Part shown: piece by piece, positions 45,549-53,512 of the stretch
How the letters are laid out: the number at the start of each line of letters is the position of its first letter
How positions within the stretch are numbered: position 1 is the first letter of the stretch
Assembly: GCA_944324825.1 (NCBI GenBank)
Contig: CALUXU010000002.1
Location: 224,001-288,000, forward strand
Direction: 5' to 3'
DNA length: 64,000 nt
Source: Candidatus Gastranaerophilales bacterium
GTDB taxonomy: Bacteria; Cyanobacteriota; Vampirovibrionia; Gastranaerophilales; Gastranaerophilaceae
The notes under the pieces: generated by a model
What the model saw: the letters and a program-made list of their open reading frames with translations, nothing else
What the model was told of the DNA's origin: nothing
Databases searched by the model: none
Translations under genes and position numbers: made by a program

Positions 45549-46328
45549 TTAAAAAATATTTGAATACGATCTGAAATAATCGGAGATAACATTTGCAAGC
45601 ATCGGTAAAATCCAGACTAATATAGCGGCACCAAAAACCGGTTTAAATAAGAAGCTCAACTGGAATACGTTTACCTGAGGTGCAGTTTTTGAAATTACAC
45701 CAAGGATAATATCCTGTCCTAATGTTGCCAAAAGAACCGGAGATGCTATCTGCAACCCCATATAAAGGACATTTGATGATAACTGTATCAGATAATCCAT
45801 ATTAACAATTTTCGTCAAAGGGATTTCGACCGCATAAACAGGAAAAACCTGAAAACTGCGGATAAAAGCATTTACAAGCCAGTATAAACCGCCTACCTCA
45901 ATAAATATCAAAATACCCATAAGAGAAAAACATTTACCAAGAATTGAAGTTTGGCTTTGGGTTGTAGGGTCTAAAACCATCGCAGATGTTAAACCCATCT
46001 GCATATTAATCATATCAGCACCGGCATCAATCGCAAGTAATATTAACTGCGCAACATAACCTATCATTGCACCAACTACAAAATTTAATAATATAGAAAG
46101 CAATAACGAATTATCAGCAGGCGGCTGACCAATATGCAAAGTTGCAATAAAAATACCGGTCATAAGTAATGAAAATGACAATTTTACAATAGTATTGATT
46201 TCCTTTCTGTTAAATACCGGGGCAAATCTTATAAATCCCAGAACACGCGCAAACACTATCAGACCGGCAGTAATATGCACTGCCAGCTTTGGAAACATCA
46301 AACCAAATTGTGCGACAAAATTATCCAT
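45549..46328 (-). CDS. fliR: Flagellar export apparatus protein FliR
   Basis: 259-aa integral membrane protein, about six helices, part of the FliPQR core of the flagellar type III gate. It shows VFARVLGFIRFAPVFNRKEI near the start, NFVVGAMIGYVAQLILLAIDAGADMINMQMGL (the conserved FliR stretch), DPTTQSQTSILGKCFSL and the C-terminal VNVFQLSFLFKPVFGAAIL. It starts 4 bases after the upstream CpaC-like gene with no SD, so translation is probably coupled. Confidence 0.95.
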   Translation of the reverse strand: MDNFVAQFGLMFPKLAVHITAGLIVFARVLGFIRFAPVFNRKEINTIVKLSFSLLMTGIFIATLHIGQPPADNSLLLSILLNFVVGAMIGYVAQLILLAIDAGADMINMQMGLTSAMVLDPTTQSQTSILGKCFSLMGILIFIEVGGLYWLVNAFIRSFQVFPVYAVEIPLTKIVNMDYLIQLSSNVLYMGLQIASPVLLATLGQDIILGVISKTAPQVNVFQLSFLFKPVFGAAILVWILPMLANVISDYFRSYSNIF

Positions 46329-46332
46329 AATT

Positions 46333-46671
46333 CTACTTTAATTCAGGCGGCAAATCGACAGGAACCAATTTAACCCCGTTTACATGTTTTATACAAGTTC
46401 TATTTTCTGTAACCCTTACACACAAATTCATGCGTTTTTTACCTTTTTTAAAAGATAGACGGGTAGTACCGACATTATGAGGAATAATCATCATAGCAAA
46501 ACCACACCCTTCACCTTTTAAAGTATTCATCGGCTCTACCGTGATAATATCTTCATTACTTATTTTTATGTCAGTTATTGTGTGATCAGTCATCAGCATA
46601 TAATTTTCAAATGCCATACAAGGCGATGACATAAGACAAATCATTAATATAAAAATAAATTTTTTCATCAT
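46333..46671 (-). CDS. Exported protein like the pilus-formation (CpaC/RcpA) N-terminal domain
   Basis: 112 aa with a signal peptide (MKKFIFILMICLMSSPCMAF). The mature part (DHTITDIKISNEDIITVEPM ... MMIIPHNVGTTRLSFKKGKKRMNLCVRV) follows the pilus-formation N-terminal domain (BON-like) of CpaC secretins, where the domain sits before the secretin barrel. Here it stands alone. It lies between fliQ and fliR with 1-base overlap and 4-base spacing, which is not the usual flagellar order. It may act on the periplasmic side of the export gate or basal body. Confidence 0.75.
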   Translation of the reverse strand: MMKKFIFILMICLMSSPCMAFENYMLMTDHTITDIKISNEDIITVEPMNTLKGEGCGFAMMIIPHNVGTTRLSFKKGKKRMNLCVRVTENRTCIKHVNGVKLVPVDLPPELK

Positions 46672-47162
46672 TACCTGCCTATGATTTTGTTAGTTTCAAT
46701 AAAGTTTGGTTTTGGCATTGGAGTTCTCGGAGATTTTTCGTATTTGAGTTTTTCATCCTGATTAATAAACGGAGCATCACTCGGTTTACGTATTACATCT
46801 CTGATTTTCAAATTTTGAGGATACCTTTCAGACAATTCTCCGGGCTGTAAAGGTGAAGTATAACGGTAATAATCCGCAGCCAATACATAATTATCACTTT
46901 TCGGAACAAGATTAAACGCAAGTCCCATCCCTTCCTCAAAAAGATTAGTAAGAAGTTTGATAAACCCCATACCGCCAATAATTATTACTAAAAATACAGC
47001 AAAGATTTTAGGAGCCGCCGCGATTGTTTGTTCTTGAACCTGTGTAACTGCCTGAATAATACCGACAATCAAACCGATAATAGCAGCAACAAGAACACAA
47101 GGCATTGAGATAGAAAGCATTGTCATAAAACCTTTTGCTAAATATTCTAATAAAACTTCCAT
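46671..47162 (-). CDS. fliQ: Flagellar export protein FliQ with long C-terminal extension
   Basis: 163 aa. Residues 1-88 are a normal two-helix FliQ (LLEYLAKGFMTMLSISMPCVL, IIGLIVGIIQAVTQVQEQTIA, PKIFAVFLVIIIGGMGFIKLL). A further 75 residues, polar and Pro-rich (LQPGELSERYPQNL ... RTPMPKPNFIETNKIIGR), form a tail not seen in typical ~89-aa FliQ. AAGGAT precedes ATG 47162. It is separated from fliP by a repeat-containing gap of 174 bases. Confidence 0.93.
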   Translation of the reverse strand: MEVLLEYLAKGFMTMLSISMPCVLVAAIIGLIVGIIQAVTQVQEQTIAAAPKIFAVFLVIIIGGMGFIKLLTNLFEEGMGLAFNLVPKSDNYVLAADYYRYTSPLQPGELSERYPQNLKIRDVIRKPSDAPFINQDEKLKYEKSPRTPMPKPNFIETNKIIGR

Positions 47163-47233
47163 AATTTATCCTTTATTTTATCTTGATAATTCGTGTTGTT
47201 GGGCAAGTATACCCAACCTGTTTTTATTTTGGG

Positions 47234-47336
47234 AAGATTGCCGCGCTTCGCTCGCAATGACGTATTCTGTTTTTCCTCTTATAGCTTTATTTAAATGAGT
47301 AAGCGCAATTTCAACCAAATCAATTTACCCCCCTCA
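47234..47336. repeat. REP-like and dispersed repeat pieces between fliQ and fliP
   Basis: GATTGCCGCGCTTCGCTCGC followed by AATGACGTATTCTG (47234-47270) is a copy of the family at 764-994. TTTCAACCAAATCAATTTAC with a following CCCCC run (about 47300-47336) resembles the 12501 family. They interrupt an otherwise tight flagellar operon. Confidence 0.6.
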
Positions 47337-47975
47337 CTAATTATAACTTTGCACCAGCCCTTGAACAATCAGAGCCCAGCCGTCAACCGCAATAAATATC
47401 AGAAGTTTAAACGGCAGAGAAATAATTGTAGGTGATAACATAAACATCCCGAGAGCTAAGAGAATATTTGCAACAATCAAGTCCAGAACAATGAAAGGTA
47501 CAAATACGATAAACCCGATTTCAAATGCAGTTTTAAGTTCACTCAATATATAAGCCGGAGCAACCTCCCACATGGTAATATCCTCCGGAGATTTAGGCGG
47601 AGTTTTTCTGGCAAGCTCGACAAAAAACGCCAAATCACTCTCGCGGGTTTGTTTCATCATAAACTCTTTCAGCGGCTTTGAGCCCTGCTCCATTGCAAGA
47701 ACTATATTCTTTGAAGACTGGTAAGGAACCGAGCCGTATTCATACATTTTTTGGAACACACCGCTCATTGTATAAAAGGTCAGAATCATACTAAGCCCGA
47801 TAATTACAATAGAAGGCGGAACCTGTTGAGTACCAAGTGCAGTTTTTAACATTGAAAATACTATTGTAAACCGCAAAAAACTTGTCATACAGCAAAACAT
47901 AAACGGAAGTAATGAGAAAGCAGTCATTACAACCAGCATTTGCAAAACAGGATTTATATCTTTTAAAACTTCCAT
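47337..47975 (-). CDS. fliP: Flagellar export protein FliP
   Basis: 212 aa. Conserved FliP sequence: VMTAFSLLPFMFCCMTSFLRFTIV, LGTQQVPPSIVIIGLSMILT, LSELKTAFEIGFIVFVPFIVLDLIVANILLALGM and SPTIISLPFKLLIFIAVDGW. The usual ~20-residue cleaved signal peptide is absent, so insertion must rely on the first helix. AAAGGG precedes the ATG. With FliQ, FliR and FliO it forms the export gate. Confidence 0.96.
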   Translation of the reverse strand: MEVLKDINPVLQMLVVMTAFSLLPFMFCCMTSFLRFTIVFSMLKTALGTQQVPPSIVIIGLSMILTFYTMSGVFQKMYEYGSVPYQSSKNIVLAMEQGSKPLKEFMMKQTRESDLAFFVELARKTPPKSPEDITMWEVAPAYILSELKTAFEIGFIVFVPFIVLDLIVANILLALGMFMLSPTIISLPFKLLIFIAVDGWALIVQGLVQSYN

Positions 47976-48001
47976 TTCTTATACCCTTTCAAGAGAATCT
48001 A

Positions 48002-48370
48002 TCAGATTCTCCCGCCTAATTTCTTTACTAAATTTTTCATAACAGGTTCTTTTTCCTGTGTGTATAAAACATCCTCTTTTTTTATAAAATCTGATAAATC
48101 AACTGTATTTCGAACATCTTTTTTATCATCAAGTTTTGAAATAAGAGTAGTTCTGTCCAAATCTCCCGCAATCAGGAATTTTTCGCCGCGAGCATTAATT
48201 ACATACAGAGTTTTTCTCGGAGACAAGGTCAAAACCTCTTCAACATTCAAAGAGCCTGAACGTTTGCCTTTTACATTTGTTGCACTGAATTGTTTATACA
48301 CCCAAAGAGCAATACCGATTACGCTCATCATCGCTAAGATATAAACGATAAAATGTGTCAGATACCCCAT
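48002..48370 (-). CDS. fliO: Flagellar biosynthetic protein FliO
   Basis: 122 aa: one N-terminal transmembrane helix (LTHFIVYILAMMSVIGIALW), then a small beta domain (LNVEEVLTLSPRKTLYVINA, KFLIAGDLDRTTLISKLDD) that is typical of FliO, the assembly factor for FliP. TAGGAG precedes ATG 48370. It sits between the fliN/Y-like gene and fliP, the usual fliNOPQR order. Confidence 0.9.
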   Translation of the reverse strand: MGYLTHFIVYILAMMSVIGIALWVYKQFSATNVKGKRSGSLNVEEVLTLSPRKTLYVINARGEKFLIAGDLDRTTLISKLDDKKDVRNTVDLSDFIKKEDVLYTQEKEPVMKNLVKKLGGRI

Positions 48371-48381
48371 AACTCTTACTC

Positions 48382-49593
48382 CTATAAATCGTCAGCATCA
48401 ATATCAAAATCGCTGTAATCGAAGTCATCGCCTCCGCCGCCACCGCCGGCAGCAGGTTGAGGCTGTGCTTGATTATCAGGGTTTTGTACGGCAGATTGCA
48501 CTACAGGCTGTTCGCCTTGCGGAACAGGATTTACATCCGCAACGCTTAATGGTGCGCCTGCGATAATATCTTCTGCCGTAACACTTGATATTTTTACTCC
48601 GTATCTGTCATTTATAATAACAAGTTCACCTCTGGCGATAAGTTTATCACCTACTTTTAGAGAAACTTTGTTATTATAAACAGAGCTTATATCAACAACA
48701 AGACCCTCCTGGATGTCCTTCAGTTCTCCAAGAGAAATCTTTACTTTATCAAATTCAGCACTCATTTCAACCTGCAGGCTGTCCCACAAGTTTGTAACGT
48801 TTTCGCTGTTATCCATATCGTCTCCTCCATTGTCATCATAAGGGATTATTAATTCCTGATTAGGATTAAGGTTGAATTTTTGTAAAATATTATCACATAC
48901 CAGAGTCATCTCCCGTGAGTTACTGTTTTCAAACACAACAATATCACCGACTGATATATGTTTAATATCATTAACCGAAAACATTGTTGAACCGACATAG
49001 AGATTAACCTCAGATAAAGCATCGCGAAGCAAATTATCATCAAGCGGTTTTTCAGGCTCTGCCAAAGTCAAAGGATTGAGCATCTGTTTAGGTATAGATA
49101 TAACAAACCTGGCACTTTCATCAGAACTCATATTCCTAACAAAATATGATAAATTAATTTCGTCCGGACGCTTCGTTAAATTTTCTTTGTTTATATTATC
49201 AGAAATTTTTTCATACAAATAATCGTTAAAAGAGGTAATAATTTTTGCCTCTAAATCAGAAATTGAAGATAAATCAAATTTTTTGTTTGTTTTGCCTAAA
49301 ATTTTGTCTAATATTACTGAAATTGCTGTTTGGGAAATTCTTATAAATATATCGTTGCGGGGAGCAACCTGAACTTTTGTAACAAAAAAGCTTTCAGATT
49401 TGGTTAAAATATTCATATTTTCGGATATAGAAACAAGTTTGAATTCAAATCCTTTATCAAAGAATTCGTCGCTTGCTTCCTGAACCGGGGGCAGGAAAAT
49501 ATCGTCAAACCACCCGTATTGGCGGTATAACTCACTTGAAAAACTTGTTTTTATTTGATTATCTAAAGCTTCCATACCGGTACATTTCCCCAT
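48382..49593 (-). CDS. Flagellar motor switch protein with two SpoA domains (FliN/FliY/FliM type)
   Basis: 403 aa. An N-terminal FliM/CheC-like region (about 30-185), a first SpoA-like domain (LRDALSEVNLYVGSTMFSVNDI ... GDIVVFENSNSREM), then a second, canonical FliN-type SpoA domain (EFDKVKISLGELKDIQEGLV ... LKVGDKLIARGELVIINDRYGVKI). A glycine-rich end (AAGGGGGGDDFDYSDFDID) with an acidic tail closes it. It forms part of the C ring. Two Met (49593, 49575) could start it; GGGGA favours the second slightly. It resembles a fused FliM-FliN or FliY product. Confidence 0.85.
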   Translation of the reverse strand: MGKCTGMEALDNQIKTSFSSELYRQYGWFDDIFLPPVQEASDEFFDKGFEFKLVSISENMNILTKSESFFVTKVQVAPRNDIFIRISQTAISVILDKILGKTNKKFDLSSISDLEAKIITSFNDYLYEKISDNINKENLTKRPDEINLSYFVRNMSSDESARFVISIPKQMLNPLTLAEPEKPLDDNLLRDALSEVNLYVGSTMFSVNDIKHISVGDIVVFENSNSREMTLVCDNILQKFNLNPNQELIIPYDDNGGDDMDNSENVTNLWDSLQVEMSAEFDKVKISLGELKDIQEGLVVDISSVYNNKVSLKVGDKLIARGELVIINDRYGVKISSVTAEDIIAGAPLSVADVNPVPQGEQPVVQSAVQNPDNQAQPQPAAGGGGGGDDFDYSDFDIDADDL

Positions 49594-49770
49594 AAATATA
49601 TTAATGGTTATAAATCAAGATGCCATCAACCATTTAATGTATTTAAAGTTTTGTAAAGTTTTGTAAAATTTTGTTTATACTTGCTTCAAAATCGGGCAAT
49701 ATATTTTAATCTTGAATCTTTATAAAAGAGTAAGTGGTAAGTAATATTTGTTAAGTTATAAGGATGTATC

Positions 49771-52700
49771 ATGATGGGGAATTCAGTTAAGAAATTAGTA
49801 GCAAGCGTATTAAGTTTATCATTTTTCTCAATGCAAACAGCATTTGGCTATCAAATGACAGGAGAAGTATTAGGAAATAATCCTATAACAGGCGGAGTAG
49901 GAGCTGGTGGGGCTGATATTGTTAGTTCATCAGGCGGTTTCCAAGGATTTCAAAATGGTGGCCTTTTAGGTTTAAATAAAAACGAAGCAAACCTACATTT
50001 TAATGGTGATGCTGTTATCAATTGGGGACATTTAAATGTTGGTTCAAACCAACAATTAAACTTCTTGAACGGTAACAATGTTGTTTTAAATAACGTTACT
50101 CAAGGAATGTCAACATTTGCTGGTACAATCACTGCTCAAAACGGTCAAATAATTATTTCAAACCCTAGTGGTATTCTTTTACAAGGCGGCAAATTTGAAA
50201 CTGCCGGAGCCTTAATGCTTACTACAAAAGACTTAAGTGGAATAAAATACACAGACTTAGCAAACAAAGAATTATTAAATGAAAAAATTAACCAAGCTGG
50301 ATATACAAATGATTATGCAGTTGTTGCAATAAAAGACGGTAAAACAATCTTTGGAATTGACAATGTTTTAAATAACTCTAAAATTCAAGCTGATGATATA
50401 AAAATCATTGCAAAAGGTATTGATGTTAAAAATGCAGATATTACAGCAAGCAAAGGTAACATCGTTTTCCAAACAACAGATGGTGCAACCTTCCTGGCAA
50501 GTGAAGCAAATAAACAATTTGCTGACCACAATGTAAAATTTGAAAACGGCAACACAATTCAAATTGCAAATGCATCAATCAAAACACCAAACGGCGGCGT
50601 TCAATTAATTACAGATAAAGGTAACGTTTCTATTAAATTACCTGTTGACAAAACACCTTCTTTCTTTGCTAAACCTGAAGACAAATTAGCAATTAAAGAT
50701 TCAAACGTAAATGGTAATTTAACAATTGCATCTCCTATTCAAGATGTAAGTATTGATAATTCAAAAATCAGCGGCAACTTAAAAGTTAATTCTGCAGTTG
50801 ATTTACCAACATCAGCAGAAGATATCTGGAACTTAATCATTGGAAAAGAAGACTTCTTCGGTTCAATAAAAGTTTCTAACAGTGAAGTAAAAGGAACTGC
50901 AGATTTATATACTTGGGGCAGTATAATCATTGACAATTGCAAACAAATCGGTAATGTTGTTGCAGAATCTATGTTCAGAAATATTAATATTGCTGATTCC
51001 CACATCACTGGTGATGCTAACCTAAAAGTTACAGGCAGAAATGTTGGTATTATTCCTTACTATGATTTTAGCAAAGGTGAATGGATTGATTCAATCTACG
51101 TAGGACCAAAAGGCGGTGTAACATCTACTAATACAGCAATCGATGGGACTATCACATTAAATACAGCTAAAGATGCTAACTTCACTTCTCCTGATAGCTT
51201 ACATTTTGTTAACCCTAACGTTGGCGGAACATTAACAGCAGACGCAGAAAATGTTTTATCATTTACTAAAAACGGTTCTGATTTAAACGTTAACAAAGCA
51301 TTCGCTGATAAATATAAATTATCTGCTGGCAATGAATTACAGTTCAAAACAGATAAAAACTTAACAGCAGACAATACTTACGGCAACTTCGTTTCTAAAT
51401 TAACAAGCTTCTTCGGTAAAAATGTTAACTTAAACAATATCAAAGCAAACTCTATTAAAGCAGTAGCAGATAATACAGTTAACGCTAACGGAATCAAAGT
51501 TAATACTGATAACAAATGGGAAAATATCTTAGGCAAACAAAATACCGTAGCAACATTTGAAGGTAAAACTATCAACTCTACAAATTCAAACTACAACGGT
51601 GAAGTTGTTGTTAATGCAGGCAATGCAACATTCATCCAAAACGACGGCAAAATCTTAAAAGTTATGGATTCTAATATCACTGATACTTTAAAAGTTACAA
51701 GCAACGGCGAAATCTACGTTGGTTCTTGGGACAAAGTTGGTAACAACGGTGAAGCTACTAAAATCGGTTCTCTTAACTTAGATTCAACAAACAAAATCAC
51801 TATCTGGGATACAAACGTTGCAGAAGATGCATTATTAAAAGCTTCTAATACAATCGGTATCTATGATTCTGAATTCAATACAGCTGATATGACAGCTAAC
51901 AGCGTAACTTCTTCAAACGCTAACTACGCAGGCGATATCAAAGTTAACGCAAACAAAGCAGATTTTCAAAGCAAAGAAAAATTATCATTCGTTGACACAG
52001 TAGTAAACGCTTTCAAAGCTCACTCAAACAACGATGTAGCTATCGACAAAAACTCAACTATCGGTTCTGCAGATATCAAAGGTAACAATGTTGTATCAAA
52101 TGCAAAACACAACGGTAACATCAAAGTTAATGCAGATAAAGCTGAATTCAACAGCGAAAACAAATTATCATTCGTTGACTCTATCGTAAATGCTTTCAAA
52201 GCTCATTCAAACAACGACGTAACTGTTGATAACAATACAACAATCGGTTCTGCAGATATTAAAGCTAACAACGTAACTTCAGATGCTAAATATACAGGTG
52301 ATATCAAAGTTAATGCAGCAAACAATGCAACTTTCAACAGTGAATCAGATTTAACATTCGAAAACCCTGAATTCGGTAATGAATTTACAGCAAACACTAA
52401 AGGTAATATCAACTACAACAAAACAGGTGATGCAATCGTTAACGAAGCTGTTAAATTAACAGGTAACAATGTTAACATTACAGCCGACAACGTTACAGTA
52501 AACGGTGAAACAATCAAAGCTAACAACGTTACATTAAACGCTATTGAAAATGTAATCGCAAACAACATCACAACAGACGGTACTTTATCAATCGAAAACG
52601 CTAAAAACATCTCAGTTAACAACTGTGACAGCGATAAATTAGCAATCATCAACCCTGAAGACAACAGATTTGAATACGCTGAAATCTTCACATCAAATGC

Positions 52701-53058
52701 AAACACAACAGAATTTGCAAACGGTGAATTAGTATACATCGATTTAACAAATGCATCATTAATGAACAATAACAGAACAGCTATCAGAAACAGTGCAACA
52801 AACGTTGACAGAATTGTAATTGTTCCTAATGAATTCTCAATCGATAGAAACTTAGGTCAAGAAACAACTAAAAACTTAAACAACTTATCTCAAAAAGGAG
52901 TTAATACAGTAATTGGTTCTGACTTCTCTCCAATCGCATTTGCAGCACACGATGCAGCAAAAAGAGGCGGTATCTACAAAGCTGTTGGCGATAAAATCTT
53001 TAGAGATACTCAAGATATCGTTCATATCACTGACAGATTTGATGTTGATCAATACTAA
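49771..53058 (+). CDS. TpsA-like filamentous haemagglutinin-type exoprotein
   Basis: 1095 aa. A signal peptide (MMGNSVKKLVASVLSLSFFS, then MQTAFGY) leads into a TPS secretion domain: NLHFNGDAVINWGHLNVGSN, GNNVVLNNVTQGMSTFAGTI, AQNGQIIISNPSGILLQGG (NPSGI near residue 131). The rest is a beta-helix with NxxN-type repeats, including two 61-residue units (51943-52308). The C-terminus has no autotransporter barrel, so it should need a TpsB outer-membrane partner, which is not in the window. AAGGAT precedes the ATG. Likely a surface or released adhesin. Confidence 0.88.
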   Translation: MMGNSVKKLVASVLSLSFFSMQTAFGYQMTGEVLGNNPITGGVGAGGADIVSSSGGFQGFQNGGLLGLNKNEANLHFNGDAVINWGHLNVGSNQQLNFLNGNNVVLNNVTQGMSTFAGTITAQNGQIIISNPSGILLQGGKFETAGALMLTTKDLSGIKYTDLANKELLNEKINQAGYTNDYAVVAIKDGKTIFGIDNVLNNSKIQADDIKIIAKGIDVKNADITASKGNIVFQTTDGATFLASEANKQFADHNVKFENGNTIQIANASIKTPNGGVQLITDKGNVSIKLPVDKTPSFFAKPEDKLAIKDSNVNGNLTIASPIQDVSIDNSKISGNLKVNSAVDLPTSAEDIWNLIIGKEDFFGSIKVSNSEVKGTADLYTWGSIIIDNCKQIGNVVAESMFRNINIADSHITGDANLKVTGRNVGIIPYYDFSKGEWIDSIYVGPKGGVTSTNTAIDGTITLNTAKDANFTSPDSLHFVNPNVGGTLTADAENVLSFTKNGSDLNVNKAFADKYKLSAGNELQFKTDKNLTADNTYGNFVSKLTSFFGKNVNLNNIKANSIKAVADNTVNANGIKVNTDNKWENILGKQNTVATFEGKTINSTNSNYNGEVVVNAGNATFIQNDGKILKVMDSNITDTLKVTSNGEIYVGSWDKVGNNGEATKIGSLNLDSTNKITIWDTNVAEDALLKASNTIGIYDSEFNTADMTANSVTSSNANYAGDIKVNANKADFQSKEKLSFVDTVVNAFKAHSNNDVAIDKNSTIGSADIKGNNVVSNAKHNGNIKVNADKAEFNSENKLSFVDSIVNAFKAHSNNDVTVDNNTTIGSADIKANNVTSDAKYTGDIKVNAANNATFNSESDLTFENPEFGNEFTANTKGNINYNKTGDAIVNEAVKLTGNNVNITADNVTVNGETIKANNVTLNAIENVIANNITTDGTLSIENAKNISVNNCDSDKLAIINPEDNRFEYAEIFTSNANTTEFANGELVYIDLTNASLMNNNRTAIRNSATNVDRIVIVPNEFSIDRNLGQETTKNLNNLSQKGVNTVIGSDFSPIAFAAHDAAKRGGIYKAVGDKIFRDTQDIVHITDRFDVDQY
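51943..52367 (+). repeat. 183-bp in-frame tandem repeats
   Basis: GTTAACGC / GTTAATGC starts units at 51943, 52126 and 52309, exactly 183 bp apart (61 codons); the third is partial. Shared core: LSFVD-VNAFKAHSNNDV-STIGSADIK. The copies are near-identical in places, so the expansion is recent. Confidence 0.85.
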
Positions 53059-53062
53059 TACA

Positions 53063-53097
53063 AAAACAAGAACCGGTTAAAAACCGGTTCTTGTTTT
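53063..53097. terminator. Strong bidirectional intrinsic terminator
   Basis: Perfect 16-bp stem (AAAACAAGAACCGGTT and complement) with a 3-base loop and T/A-runs on both sides. It serves the TpsA-like gene and the convergent small gene at 53099. Confidence 0.92.
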
Positions 53098-53098
53098 A

Positions 53099-53512
53099 TT
53101 AAAACTTTTTATACTGATTTGCTTCAATATATCTGAATACATTCCTTATAATAAGCGGAGGGAATGTATAATTGTTATTACAAGGTGTTATTTTTAAAAT
53201 AGCTTTATTTGTCCCAAAAGAAATAACTGTTGCAAGAAACTTATAGCTGCCTGCGCTAAACACAATATATCCGCCCTGAGATTGTAATTCTTCAACATTA
53301 AAGTTATTATTCGCAATTGCTGCCTCTGTTAAGAAAAACAATTTTTCATATCCGGCATTAAAGGTTTTTATACACTGCGGTAATGTTACCTTTACAGGAG
53401 CTCCGTAAGGATTATACGTTTGAGGAGCTGAAGGCGCTGCAGCTGCAGACACCGGCAGTACAATAAAACCTATTGTTATAATTAATATGAATAATTTTAT
53501 GACTCTTTCCAT
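53099..53512 (-). CDS. Small secreted hypothetical protein
   Basis: 137 aa with a signal peptide (MERVIKLFILIITIGFIVLP, then VSAAAA). The mature part has two Cys (LPQCIKTF, ITPCNNNY) that could pair, and beta-rich sequence (YIVFSAGSYKFLATVISF). Its start overlaps the polA stop region by 16 bases, so it is translated downstream of polA. No family recognised. Confidence 0.7.
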   Translation of the reverse strand: MERVIKLFILIITIGFIVLPVSAAAAPSAPQTYNPYGAPVKVTLPQCIKTFNAGYEKLFFLTEAAIANNNFNVEELQSQGGYIVFSAGSYKFLATVISFGTNKAILKITPCNNNYTFPPLIIRNVFRYIEANQYKKF

